Source: Nissolia schottii (lineage: Eukaryota > Streptophyta > Magnoliopsida > Fabales > Fabaceae). From it: a stretch of 64,000 nt of DNA. Numbering within the stretch: position 1 is the stretch's first letter; each line of letters starts with the position of its first letter. Shown in pieces: positions 23,871-36,089 of the stretch. Where the stretch lies: contig QANU01112002.1 of NCBI GenBank assembly GCA_003254905.1, positions 56,069 through 120,068 of the forward strand. Reading direction: 5' to 3'. The notes beneath the pieces are model-generated. The model was given only the letters and a program-made list of their open reading frames with translations. It searched no databases and was not told the DNA's origin. Made by a program: the position numbers and the translations under genes.

Positions 23871-25758
23871 TATTTGTAAGTGTGTGTATACACACACTTC
23901 AACTTATAAAGAGTTTTATGCTATTAAAAATGGTCTAATAGTAAAAGTTTTGGATAATTTATACGATATCATACATCATATGTTCAAATTTCTTTGCATT
24001 GTGAAAAAGAAAAGATCACAGGCACTGTTTTGGCATGCACTTTCAAAGTTAAATGTTAAACCGTATATAAAATAAATTAGGGATTTTATTTTGCTTTTTA
24101 TTTATTTTAAGTGGGACGTGCTTTTCTAGTATCTATAAATAATTTTCCACGTAAAAAAATTAATTTAAAAAACTATGTATACCATTGTTTTCTATATAAA
24201 CAAATAAACATTTACATGACAATTTAGTAGAATAACTGCTATCTCATATAATAAATTCTATAAACTAAAAATTTGTAAAGATATTTTATGATTTTACTAA
24301 AAATAATATTTTATTTCACTTACTATTTAGTGTTTAGGATTTACGTGTTCATAAAATATATTTAATATATATTTTGTGAGTGTTCATCATTATTAATTTT
24401 AAAATATAATATTTAAAAATATAAAAAATTAAAAATTAATGACGAGTGATTCCCTTAAAATACAAAATACGTAATAAAGATACTCCACGCAAGTATTTTT
24501 TTCCTATTTAGTCTATGTGGCTGCCACGTTTTTATTGTACGGCAATGTGTTTCTGCATATGTGCTTTTCTTTATCTTGAGTGTACAAACAAAACCAAAAT
24601 CTAAAAACTATGAAAAGAGTGATGTACAGATTTTTTTCCCCTCAAAATATTGTTAAAGCCTCCACATGATTCCTTTGAGCCTTTTGACAACAAATACCCT
24701 AATATACTTCATTTGCAAATATACCAATTTCTCCGAACCCGTGCCCCATGTTGTTGGAAAAAGATAAGTATTTCAAAAGTTTTAGTCACACATTAGTTAG
24801 CTCTCAAATCCTTTGAGTGTTTATATATTTTTAGTGGTTGTTGTATTGACAATAGAAGTTGAGAAGGGTGTTGGGCTCGCGCGCATGAGTCCAAGCCATT
24901 TGAGCTCGTCAAAGTATAAATCGATTATTTTCCCCCTCTGCGCGACCCTAGTCTTTTTCAAAATTATTTTTTTGGACTATTGCGGCTTACTTAAGAAACC
25001 AAAAATTTTCATGTGCACTGTCCAAAGTCCACCACCGTCCAAATATTAATGGCTTGCTGCTCATCGTCCTTATTTGATTGGTCTGACCGTCCTCCACCGT
25101 CCAAGAATTAATTTCCACTAACCTTTGGAAACTACACATTTTTCCCGAATAATACTCTCAAGGACAACAAATTTGTTTTCGTGACTCAGCACATTCTCTT
25201 CCTCGTCCTCTTGTTGCTGTTATCCTCTCCATTTCTAACACAGGTAGCTCCGGACGTTATGTGATATTGATTGGTGAGCACATTTTCTTAATAATCTTAA
25301 AAAATATTTTTAGATATTCTTTAATGAAAATATTTCGTTTAATATTTTTTATTTGCTTATAAAATAATTAAGAACATAGTGTTAGAATGATTTGTAAAAG
25401 AAAATGTAACATTAAAAAAACAAGGTGCGCTGCACAACACAACCACTTTCGAAACAACTAGGAAATATATAAATGCCAATATCAATATCAACCTACCAAA
25501 AATAGAAGCATTGTGTATCTTTGAAGAATTTGCTGTTGTGCAACAATAATGAAAGAATACTTATCCATACAGTAACATTTTTCCTATTTATGGTAGGGTG
25601 TGTGAGAAAATTGAAGTTACATATGTTTCATTTCATTAATGCAACATTGTGTTTTTTTTTAAACAACAAAAAGAAATTAATATTAAATAAGGCTTAAGAG
25701 GAACAAGCCCCAAAGAATGGGGGTGGCGGTGAAATTCATTCACCATTTACCTACCCAC

Positions 25759-25794
<36 letters not shown>

Positions 25795-25817
25795 TATTAT
25801 TATTATTATTATTATTA
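25759..25817. repeat. Palindromic (AAT)n(ATT)n microsatellite
   Basis: About ten AAT units run directly into about eight ATT units, so the tract can fold into a near-perfect hairpin. Confidence 0.9.
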
Positions 25818-26803
25818 TATAAACTGCATTAGAACATATTATATTAATAATAATTATTATTAATAACACTATTATCATTATAATTAGATTATTTTATTTC
25901 TAAACTAGTATAACAATTTGGATTACCTTTATCAATGTATATTTAATTTATTTTAAGCTAAAAAATACTTATCAAGTAAATCGTAAAATATTTAGATGAA
26001 GTTAAAATTACTCAACTGAAAATATTTTGATGAAAAAAGAATGTTACACTTTGAGTCATGTACCTTCTCCCACACAAAAAGGGAAGGAAACATAATAGCT
26101 CACTTGTTAAGAAAACATGCTTGTAATAGTCAGGACTCTGTTTGGGTGAAGGAGTGCCCTGTGGCTATCCAATCCCAAGTTATTTTCGATTTTAATCGTT
26201 CATCTGTTGAATAATATATGAGGTTTATTCAACGTCAAGAAAAAAAAGAGAAAAGAAATTGATATCCATTTGGGTCAATAGGCTTCAAAAAAAAATGCCT
26301 TCAATGATAGTGCACTTTATAGACAATCGATGAATGAATGATTTATTATTTATTTAATTCTTAGGGTTAATGTTTAACTTTATCTCTAGACTTTACACGT
26401 GTCTAACCCAGCCCTGAGAAAAAAAAGGATTTTTTAGCTCTTAAACTTGACAAATATTAGATTTGTTAGTCTTTTTTAAAAATTAACTAGTTCTTTTTTT
26501 TTTTTTATGTCAAGTTTAGGGAAAGAGGGACTAACAAGTCCGGTGATTATCTTGTTCAAGGATTAACAAGTCATTTTTTGTTTGTACAATGAGTAGGTTT
26601 GGTACACGTGTAATATTCACGGACAAAGTTGGACATTAACCCTAATTCTTAATTTCTTATTTTTATACTAAAAGAAAATTCTTCAAAAAAACAATTGCAT
26701 TGCTAGACAAGTTTTAATTTATTTTATTTTATTATATTAATTGAACTAGAGATTATATCAATATTAAGCTAAAAGAATGTGCAGGGATACTTATAAATTA
26801 TAT

Positions 26804-27299
26804 GGTAAAATCCTCTTTTACTCCTCTAATTATATTAAATTATTCATTTTACTCTTCTATTTTTTAAAGTATTCAATTTGGTTCTTTATTTGTAAACCAT
26901 TGGTCACTTTAGTCTTCTATTAGTCCCCTAATTAATCTTGTAATAGATGGTGCTAACGTGATCGTTAAATGGTAAAAACAACATTGTTTTGACTTTGAAA
27001 AGAAAAAGAATTTCAGTCCAAGGTAATGGGCCTAACAAAAACAACGTTAACATCGTTTTAGGTAGACTCGAAAAAAGAAATTGCCAAAATGACATCGTTT
27101 TGGTCTTGTTAACAGCCATGTCAGTACGGTTAATTGTCACGTCGTCATCTTCTATTAGTGAATGAAATAGAGGACTAATGAAGGACAAAATTGGCTAGCA
27201 TTCAATGAATAGATACCAAATTGAACCTTTTTAAAAAAAAAATAGAGAACCAAAGTGAATAATTACGTAAAAGTAGAGGACTAAAAGGGGATTTTACCC
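26804..27299. mobile_element. GGTAAAATCC inverted-repeat element (Mutator-like MITE)
   Basis: The left end is GGTAAAATCCTCTTTTACTC. The right end, in reverse complement, is GGGTAAAATCCCCTTTTAGT, and the pairing continues for about 60 bp. Flanks TAAATTATAT (26794-26803) and TAATTTATAT (27300-27309) agree at 9 of 10 positions, consistent with a 9-10-bp duplication. The end sequence is similar to the element at 54165-54459. The 86-aa minus-strand frame inside is not a recognisable protein. Confidence 0.65.
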
Positions 27300-29263
27300 T
27301 AATTTATATGGTGTTAACTCCTGAATTGTTTGGGGATATGTTCAAGAGAGTCTTGATAAGTTTGGAAAACCCTTATTCTTCAAGCTAGTTTTTTAAGTGT
27401 TAAATTCATCCAATTATTAAATATTATAATAGTCTATCATGTGTTTGATATTCGGATGTTGGCCAATGTCAAACATGTAAATTTTACGCTCCCAAAATCC
27501 AATGTTGGGCCTATGGCTTGTTGAGTTGAGCCTAACGAACTTTTTTTTATTATCTATCACTTGACTTTTTTAGTTAAAAAGATTTTGAAAAAAGATTTGG
27601 TCTAGCTTGTTTGATAAATGGATTAGGTTAGGTTAAACCGTAAATAAGTCAAGTCAAAGGTCCTTGACAGACAACTAACCTATTTCCACATCTAAAAAAG
27701 AAGAGAAAATAATTGTTTACTATTCATTTATTCTCGTTTCTTTTCATTCAAACATACTTATAAAAAATAAAATTTACTCATTTTCTTTCTTTTGCCAAAC
27801 AAATTCTTAAGATTTTTTGTTCTTATTTCACATTTTCAGTATGTTTCTTATTATTAATATTTTCTTCACAAAATTCAAAAAAATAATAACATATTAAAAA
27901 TAAGAAATAAAAACCTAAACCAAACTACCTAGCATTTCTTTATCGCAAGACTGTTAGTAAGAACATTCACATTACTATATGTTGTAATACTCATATTTTC
28001 CCATCCATTTTTTTTGTGAAGCATATTTTCCCATCCCTAAAATTAATTTATATTAAAATATCTAACAGTTAGCATAGGTAGATTTAGGAAACGTTCTTAT
28101 AGCAGAGATATGTTTGGGAGTCCTACCATTTAGTTTTAACTTATCTTTTTATTTATTTTATATATATTATGTACTTGTCAAAATTTAAATTCATTTTCAT
28201 TTTAGATTTTGATAAATTTAAGATGAGTGAAAAAATAAATTTAACTAAAAAGTAAGACTCTTGAACAAAAAAATTTTTTGGTTAAATATATTTTTAATTC
28301 ATGAAAAATTACAAATTTAGTGTTTTACTCTTAAAATTGTTTTTATTAGAAAATAGTTTCTCACAAATATTTTTTGGTAGCATTTAGTCTATCCCATTAA
28401 GTTGAGCTGTTATTGGCCACATGGTAGGTCATATGCAATGTCACATGTCAATTTGGTGTAGACACGTGACCAATTTAACTACCGCAGTTAACGACATAAC
28501 TTGACGGTAGAGACTAAATTCTATTAAAAAATTTGTCATAGACTATTTTCTAACAAATTTTTTTTAAGAATAAAGCACAAAATTTGTAATTTTTTTGGGG
28601 ACTAAAACATATTTAATTTTTTTTTCTTTTCCGGATGTTAGAATCAAAATCACAAGACTCCCAAGCAATAAAGTAGTTTGAAGTCACAACTACAAGAGAA
28701 TGAAAGCAAGGTGTACTTTATACTAAGAACATGCATATGCATTTGCACAACTAGTACTATAAAGGTGGAATCAATGAGATGTTTTGCTGTTTTGTGCTTA
28801 GCTTAATTATTAGAAGTGGGTATATAAAGCTAACTGTGCAATGAATTGAGCTGGAGAAATTTATGAACGAATAAAATAATTAATGAGGAAGGAGGTTCCG
28901 TGGTGGTACGGTAGCAAATTCAATACAAGCCATGGTTTGGAATTCAATTGAACTTGAAGAACATGTAGATGAGAATAGTGATGAAATTGTTTGAGAGCTG
29001 ATTTTGTTTATATTTTTTTTATTAATTAAATGTGCAATCGTTTAGACTAAAATGGTGTGATCATGTATATCTTATTATCGGATTTTGGTGAGCCCAGGAT
29101 GTCCATCATTGAGAGAACAAGAATTAATCCCCTCACACCGTAGACTATTTGAAGGGGTTTTAGTGTTGATCACAAAATCTTTTCTGTACACACTGCACGA
29201 TATTTTTGTGGATGGAATATATTAGTAATTTATTTAAAATTTAAGAAATTAAAAAAACTATAA

Positions 29264-29294
<31 letters not shown>

Positions 29295-30384
29295 ACTTTC
29301 ACATTAAAAAAAAGAAGAAATCTTCGATGTCTTAAAATATTGCAAGGAGATTTCTAAATAGAAATACTTACGAAGATGGAGGAGGAGAAAGAAGGGTCCC
29401 TTCTCACCATAATTATTAAATATGACTTGGTGGTTGACTCGATCATTTTATTGGATCACTAGGTTATTGGTTCAACTAATAAATTACTATCTTAATTGAA
29501 TTTAATTAAAAATATATATTAAAAATTTTATTCAAATAATTGTGTAATCTATGCTTTCTATACATAAAGAGAATACCAAAAGTAATTAACTTTTGGTATC
29601 CCTTAACTCCATTGTTTTTTTTTTAGGTCCACTAATTTTTTTTAAGTTCATTATTTTTGTTTATATATATATATATGTGTGTGTGTATTTTGTCCACTTA
29701 ACTCACTACATTTTAATAACTACCCCCACTAACATCTTTTTATTTTTTTATTAATTAAGTCTTAATTATACTAATACTAAATATATAAATATATATCTTA
29801 ATTAATCACAATTAATTCAATATTTAACAAACATTTCGTGTTTGTCAAGACCCACTTGTATATATAATTATTGAGACTTTATATTAGTACTAAATAAATA
29901 CATTTATTTGTTTTGAATTATTATATATAAAAAATTGTGTGATTTGATGTTTTTGGCCATAAGATTATTACAACTTTTGGTTTTATGAAATTATATATAT
30001 ATATATATATATATAAAATTTAATTCTAATTAAAATATATATAATATTTGGGACACCATATAACAACGAGGAGAGTAAGCTTAGATTAGAGGCAACAAAA
30101 CACGGCTATATCCTTGAAAACTAAGGTTAAACCCAACAAGTGAAGTTTTGGAATAATTTCCAAAACTTACTTGCGCCCGAGTTCTTGAGCAAGTCACGAG
30201 GCTTTAATTTGACTAATCCAATAGGAAATTCAGTTGGTTTTAATAACTATGCTTCTCAACATTTCAAAGCAATACAAAGACGTGTTACGCACACTTTTTT
30301 ATATACTGGCATAAATTTTTAAATAATAAAAAATAAAAAAATGATAAAAATGAAAACAGAAACAAAGATGAAGAAATGTTTTTT
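27300..30384. other. AT-rich spacer with small elements
   Basis: No gene found. It contains the element at 28280-28616 and TA microsatellites at about 29266-29294 and 29993-30017. A stretch at about 27480-27690 with paired pieces (GTTGGGCCTATGGC and repeated TTAGGTTAGGTT-type blocks) may be an old hAT-like MITE. Confidence 0.45.
28280..28616. mobile_element. GGTTAAATATATTTTTA inverted-repeat MITE
   Basis: Starts GGTTAAATATATTTTTAATT; about 330 bp later it ends in a sequence whose reverse complement is AATTAAATATGTTTTAGTCC. Both arms continue into 'AAATTACAAATTT', giving arms of about 40 bp. Same general family as 9123-9647. A clean target duplication is obscured by T-runs. Confidence 0.6.
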
Positions 30385-30720
30385 GATGTTCACATGTACA
30401 AACTTTTAAATAAGAATGCACAAACATTTTTAACCATGCACAACCCTTTGAATAACCAAAAATAAAGAATATGACGGAAACAAAAATGAAGAATACAATT
30501 TTGGTGCTCACATGAACAAACTTTTATACAAGAATGCACAAATTTGCGGACAGCCAAAAACAAAGAATATGACGGAAACAAAAACGGAAACGAAAATGAA
30601 GACGAAGAACAAAACTTTGGTGCTCACATGTACAAATTTTTAAACAATCATTCACAATTTTTTTTACACACATACACAAAATTTTGAAAAACAGAAATAA
30701 TGAATATGATGAAAATGAAA
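30385..30720. repeat. Tandem array of about 110-bp units with GCACAAAC motif
   Basis: Three to four diverged units, each containing CTCACATG(T/A)ACAAACTTTTA, AAGAATGCACAAA and AAAGAATATGACGGAAACAAA. The minus-strand reading frames here (for example 30299-30581) are translations of the array. The GCACAAACATT motif is the one found in the elements at 42793-44309 and 62793-63703. Confidence 0.7.
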
Positions 30721-30853
30721 ATAATAGCTTTAAAATTTATAACGTCTTGTGAAAAATAAAAAACGAAAAAGAAAGAATGATGAGAGATTGAAAAAAAAAG
30801 AGACAAAAATAAAAAATAAGAAAAAAAGGAAAGAAAACGGAAGAGCGAGATAT

Positions 30854-31081
30854 GAGTCTTGTTACAGTACACCAAAAAATATACATCATACATACACCCT
30901 ATACTTATATACATAAAATTTGTATTTTAATGTCTGTAATGTTTGTGGACTTAATTAAGTATAATTGAGAATATCATCTATAAGTTTGTAATGTTTGTGC
31001 ACTCATAAGAATAAAGTTTGTGCATTATATTAATGATATATGTATGAATATATAAAGTTAGGTGTACATGTAGCATTTTTG
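30854..31081. mobile_element. Mutator-like MITE of the TGTACA/AATGTTTGTGCA family, member A
   Basis: A 228-bp element. The left end has TTGTTACAGTACACC; the right end reads GGTGTACATGTAGCATTTTT. Flanks GCGAGATAT (30845-30853) and GCTAGATAT (31082-31090) match at 8 of 9 positions, a Mutator-size duplication. The interior carries TGTAATGTTTGTG motifs at about 30936 and 30990. The same right-end sequence occurs again at 37823-37843. Confidence 0.65.
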
Positions 31082-31204
31082 GCTAGATATATAAGAGGTG
31101 GCAGATTTTTGAGTGTATGCATAGTGTTTCTAATTTTTTTATATTATAAATTTGTACTACTAACAAACAAAAATTAAAATTTAATTAAAAATAGGGAAAA
31201 CGAA

Positions 31205-31572
31205 GGCCTCTTTGCATTTCTATGGTCCTAGTATAAGTTGTAAATCAAAATATGGGTTGAAACACAAAATTACAATTGTATGGGCCGGAGTCTGAATTCG
31301 TCACACCCAGTGGCGAATTCAGACATTTTTTAAAAAAAAACAAAAAGTCTAAATTCGTCACACCCTGTGGCGAATTCAGACATTTATAAAAAAAAAAGAA
31401 AAAAAGTCTGAATTTGCCACACCCTATAGCGAATTCAAACCTTTTTAAAAATTAAAAAAAAAATGTCTGAGGGTTTGAATTCGCCATAACCTGTGGCGAA
31501 TTTAGACCCAGACCCATACAAATATAAATTTTTTACATGGACCATATTATGGGAAATAAATTATTTGGAGGC

Positions 31573-31622
<50 letters not shown>

Positions 31623-31630
31623 ATAAATCC
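31205..31630. mobile_element. Palindrome-cassette Mutator-like element, copy 1
   Basis: A 426-bp non-coding element flanked by GAAAACGAA (31196-31204) and GAAAAGGAA (31631-31639), 8 of 9 identical. It begins GGCCTCTTTGCATTTC and ends TATGTAATAAATCC, matching the ends of the copy at 45531-45869. The core is an array of four 35-bp palindromic cassettes (31290-31507). A long TA microsatellite (about 31575-31619) has expanded near its right end. There is no open reading frame of note. Confidence 0.8.
31290..31507. repeat. Four palindromic 35-bp cassettes with A-rich spacers
   Basis: Units at 31290-31324, 31347-31381, 31406-31440 and 31473-31507. Each has arms like GTCTGAATTCGCCAC and GTGGCGAATTCAGAC around a 5-bp ACCCT-like loop. 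Spacers are 22-32 bp and A-rich. Each unit can form a stem of up to 15 bp as DNA or RNA. Confidence 0.95.
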
Positions 31631-31639
31631 GAAAAGGAA

Positions 31640-32256
31640 AGGAGTTGCCAGCTCATGCAAACTGACTACTTTCAGTCCCGCAACAATGCAATGTGATATT
31701 TTATTTATTAATTAGTTTTGTAATGTTTTTGAAGGGAAACGAGGTCCCCACATGCCATGATGATATATATATGATGCACCAAAGTGCACACATGTGCCCT
31801 GGCATTTTGGCAATGGCATGTGACATTTGGTTCTTACCTCCGTGTCTCTTCTGTCTTTGCTCTTTGTTTTCATATGAGAAATTGGTATGCCTACTCAATG
31901 TAAGATATTGTGGGATAAAGGTCCTCTAAAATGAGATCCATCACTTTAAAAAGTAAAGTGAGAGATTTCACTATTGAATTCATAAAGTGAAAAGTGAGAT
32001 CTATTATTATTTTATGAATTCAATGGTAATATCTTTTACTTCACTATCTAAAGTAAAAAAATATCACTTTAAATGATCCAATTCCGATATTGTGTCAATA
32101 AAAGATTTTTAGGTGTCCTTGAAGCAACATCTTTTCTTACTATGCTCTATTACACATCTTAAACATCAATATTATCGGCCAACATTGTAAGCCATGATGC
32201 TAATGTATAAAACATCTAAACCAAAACAAGAAAGCTCTTGCTCAAAGAGAACCTAA
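31640..32256. other. Spacer
   Basis: No gene recognised. A mixed-composition stretch at about 31730-31880 gives short frames on both strands without family motifs. Confidence 0.4.
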
Positions 32257-32432
32257 GGGTGTGTTTGGTTTCAGTTTTCTTTTTAGAATTTTCTATTTTT
32301 AAGATTTTATGAAGGAAATAGTGAAAATAGGAAAATAGATTTATAGTTTTTTACTGTTTCCTTTACAAAATTATGAAAACAAAAAATTCCATGAATAGAA
32401 ATTGAAAATGAAAATTGAAAGCAAACGCATCC
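32257..32432. mobile_element. Tourist-like MITE (PIF/Harbinger type), copy 2
   Basis: A 176-bp element starting GGGTGTGTTTGGTTTCAG and ending GAAAGCAAACGCATCC. It is flanked by TAA on both sides (32254-32256 and 32433-32435). Related to 17458-17612 in opposite orientation; the shared middle block is TTTCCTTTACAAAAT. Confidence 0.8.
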
Positions 32433-32779
32433 TAAATTTTTTTGCCATGTTAGCTTATGCTCTATTAATCATTCAATGATCATTAATTCATAGGCTCATG
32501 CCAGTTAATCCCTGTACTCCTTATTAATGTACTCTAAAGCCAACCAAATTCAAACATCAACATTATTTTTAAATGATTTAATCATAAATGACTTTGATAC
32601 CACGTGATAGAAAATCTTAATACTATGATCCCAAGAGCATCTACGCTAAATCATTAAGAAAAATAAATATCAAATGTGCAGAAGCATACATGAATCCATA
32701 AGAATGATTGATGTTTGAATATGCAATTCTTGGTTTTCCTCAACCTAGATCTCTGAATCCTTACTAGGGCCTGACCACT

Positions 32780-33290
32780 GTTTTGAAGTATGTACCTCGA
32801 TCCACACTCTGGATCCTGGAGCTTCAACATTGGGTTGCTGGTCTCGAACGCTGCATGGGTACCTGCAAAGACTACGACGCTCAAGTCAATAAGGGCTCAA
32901 GAAGGTATAGTAAGCAAGAGTGAGTTGGTCCTCGTACCTGGGATGCTGCTTATTAAATACCTACGGGTTGGGAGTATTCTTTCGCGTAGCTCGGTGGGAG
33001 GAGAATATCTCGGGCTATTTTATCTGTGTTGAGATGTATCCTTCGCGTAGCACGGTTGGGGAGGATATCTCGGGTTGTGTTATCTCTAGAGGGGAGAGAT
33101 ACTTGGGGCCGCTTATCTTGTAAAGGAAGGTATCTCGGATTATTATGTTATCTTGTTAGGGAGTGACGTGGTCGGGTCGGGTTAATCCGCATGTCCTTTA
33201 GGTGGGCCTTCGTGGTCTGAGCCTCTAGAATGGGCTTTTACGGTCTAGTCCGTAACAACCACAACAACTCTTTTGATGAGGAATGAGACT
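32780..33290. repeat. GC-richer transposon remnant with repeated CTTCGCGTAGC motif
   Basis: The composition is unlike its AT-rich surroundings. CTTCGCGTAGC(T/A)CGG occurs at about 32980 and 33041, and each copy is followed within about 15-20 bp by GAG(A/G)ATATCTCGGG. Phrases such as GGTACCTGCAAAGACTACGAC resemble LTR or terminal regions of large plant transposons. No conserved protein frame was found; the family is unassigned. Confidence 0.4.
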
Positions 33291-36015
33291 GCAAAGTGAT
33301 TTTGGTGTATGGGGAACCAGAACCCTCCTTACCTGTTAGTAATTGGCTAGTGGTTCCATAAAACCATAAAAGCCAATAAAAAATAGGTGAAGTGACTATT
33401 ATCCATTTTGGGCCCAAACCAATAAAGTAGTTTGACTTATACCTTTATTTAATTTTATTAAACATTAGTGAGACCAACATATTATAATTCATAAAAAATA
33501 GCTAATATGATTATATTCATAATTATATATATAGCCCACAAAAATAGATTAAAGAAATATAATTTCCTTATCAGCTGATTGGTACAACCAACGTATTGTA
33601 TAAACTTTTGACGTATAAGCTCTCTTTGAGTCATTTTATTTTATTATATTAAATAAAAATAAATAATATAATAAATAATAAAAATATTCAATAATTAATA
33701 AAAATTAAAATAAATAATTTAATAAATGATTTAATATATAAAATAAATAAAATTAAGATAACTAATTAATTGATTAAATTATAGTAGTATTTATTAATAA
33801 ATATCTATTGTAAATAAATTATATTTAATATAAAAAATAAATATTCAATAATACAAGGATTCATTAATTATTACACATTTACAATAAATTAATAAATACT
33901 TAATATACATATAATTATGCATAATATTTTCTTTTTTTAAATAATGATATATAATACATAAATATTTTAATACTATATTAAATTTAATATAATTAACATA
34001 AATTATTATTTTTATAAATTAAAATTATAAATAGTAGAAATTAGCGAATATTGATATTAAATATAATTATTATTAATGAATTTTTAATTTTTATAATTAA
34101 TAAATTTTAGATTTTATAGTTATTTTAATTTTACTCAAATATTTTCTTCTAATTAAAATTATTTGTAGGATGGTGAAAATATAATATGGCATAACATAAC
34201 ATAACATTTTATATACTAACATACCAAACATTGCATAATATTAAAAATTTATCCGGTCTTATACTACCATATCTAATTCTATTAGGTTTGTCAAACAAGC
34301 CCTCGACAAATAAGCTTATACAATACAATGTGTATGTTAAACACTGAATAAAGTCATAATAAATTATATAAGCTTATCTAATTTGGTCTAATATGTTGTA
34401 TCAAATGCGCCCTGAGACCAAAGTCATACTCTGATGCCATTAAATAGATAAAATTAATTGTGAAAATTTAAAAATGTGATTAAATATATTTTAAAATTGA
34501 CCAAATATTACATTCTTAATCTTGAAATAAAGTAGAGTTTTTTTTTTAGATGTTACACAAATAAAATCTTGCCACTTTCAAAATGCATTCAAGCATATTT
34601 CTAAAATTTGACTAATCAAAAAAGAAAAAATATCACATCAAAAATAATTTTTTGTGTGTGTGTATATATATATATTTCCATTTTTATGGTGATAATACAC
34701 ATTTTTTTCCTCTTAAATTTTATCCCAATAAAATTTTTTCTAAGAAATTTTAATAAGACAACTTGCATATGCCAAACGTTATTTAAGTTTGATTCATTTT
34801 GTACTTGCTTATCCTTTTTTGACTTGAGCCTGTTGTTAATTAGAAGAAGAAAAAAAAAAAAGTAACGGACTCCACAAGGTCCAACTCAAACTTCTAACAT
34901 ATTTGTACATGTATTATATACGTATGCATAGTCCAAAGTTACACATGTATGTAAGCATATATACCTTACAACACTATACCTTTCTACATTTATGTTGCAC
35001 CATTTTGGAACATAACTCACACATTAATGCGGCTGCTGCTGTTGAACTGCTCAGTTCTGACGAGGGGAGGAGGACACCTCCACAAACATGGATACATGGG
35101 AACAAAAGTGGGTCCCGCAGATCGATTTGAGAGTTGACCATAATCATCTGTTTGCCTGTTGTTTTCTGTTCAACCTCGGCATTCGGCAGTTAATTGAACT
35201 ATATTTTTCTTTTATCTAAACCACATGGGAATTGAACTAATTTGACTCAAGCCCAATTATCAATTAATGTACATATATATTTTATTAACTTACAATTAAA
35301 CTATATCATTAATTCGAATCAATAAAATAGTGTACACCAAATGATGCGCTGCAGTGCTAGTAACATTTTGAATGACTCGATTGTGATAGAACCTTTTGTA
35401 TCTTCACTTTTAAAGTGTTTTTTTTTAAGCCACTGAAGAAGAAGAAGAAGAAGAAGCAGCAGCAGCTGTTGGAAGCCACTGAAGTTCTTTGATAACAAAT
35501 TTTGGATGCAGCAAGAAGTGTTTATGTCGAAGGGTAAAAATGAGATTGCTGCTAGTGATAGAATAAAATAAGGATTTAATTAGAATTCATTGATAGGTTA
35601 AAGAAGTTTTACACTGTAATCCAATTATTTACCAACACATTAATATATATAGTTGACTATCACACTCATTACTTAAAAGATCATTAAAATAAAATAAATT
35701 AATTGGATCACTATATAAATTTTTTTATATTATCCATACATCAAAATTAAACTCATATAATAATATTAGAGGATAATCATGAATACTTCCGTTGTGACAA
35801 TAAAGGATAGGTTGGTTGTAATGTCTAATGAATTTTTTTCTACAACAAGTCATTACTTTGAACTCGATTGAACTGATTTATAATAAAAATACTTTTATTA
35901 GTAGAGCTTTTCAGTGGAGTTTATTTTAATAAAACATATAAAAAAATACGTTAAATTGTATCATGTACCAAACACTGTTAAAATTATAAAAAATACTTTT
36001 TAATATAAAAAGTAA

Positions 36016-36017
<2 letters not shown>
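33291..36017. other. Very AT-rich spacer
   Basis: Positions 33600-34160 are almost entirely A/T. At 34431-34446 the minus strand reads TGGCATCAGAGTATG, which resembles a copia primer-binding site, but no flanking LTR is evident. The only mixed-composition stretch (about 35000-35190) has no recognisable frame. A GAAGAA/GCAGCA run lies at about 35436-35467. Confidence 0.45.
35597..35757. repeat. Dispersed repeat, copy 3
   Basis: Same family as 22683-22862 and 23699-23870; shares AGTTGACTATCACACTCA and the following TTACTTAAAAGATCATTAAA block. Confidence 0.6.

Positions 36018-36062
<45 letters not shown>
36018..36062. repeat. (TA)22 microsatellite
   Basis: An uninterrupted TA run immediately before the coding-like remnant. 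Confidence 0.95.
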
Positions 36063-36065
<3 letters not shown>

Positions 36066-36089
36066 CAAAGTACGTTATCAACTGAGCCA

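Larger units (their letters stand above)
22430..26803. other. AT-rich intergenic DNA
   Basis: No gene recognised. It holds dispersed repeat copies (22683-22862, 23699-23870), a palindromic microsatellite (25759-25817) and unclassified repeats. A GC-richer stretch at about 24860-25130 (GGGCTCGCGCGCATGAGTCC, then CCACCGTCCAA repeated) has no readable gene. Confidence 0.5.

Noticed and set aside
30299..30581. Two overlapping minus-strand frames with Cys/His-rich words
   Set aside because: They repeat with the 110-bp tandem unit and are translations of the array, not a zinc-finger gene.
31290..31507. Array that looks like CRISPR (35-bp repeats, 22-32-bp spacers)
   Set aside because: Plant nuclear DNA, the units are full palindromes, the spacers are A-rich low-complexity and the array lies inside a transposon with a target duplication.
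32583..32610. Minus-strand TGGTATCAAAGTCA resembling a copia primer-binding site
   Set aside because: Only a partial match and no LTR boundaries nearby.
34431..34446. Primer-binding-site-like TGGCATCAGAGTATG on the minus strand
   Set aside because: No LTR end, purine tract or second LTR could be found around it.
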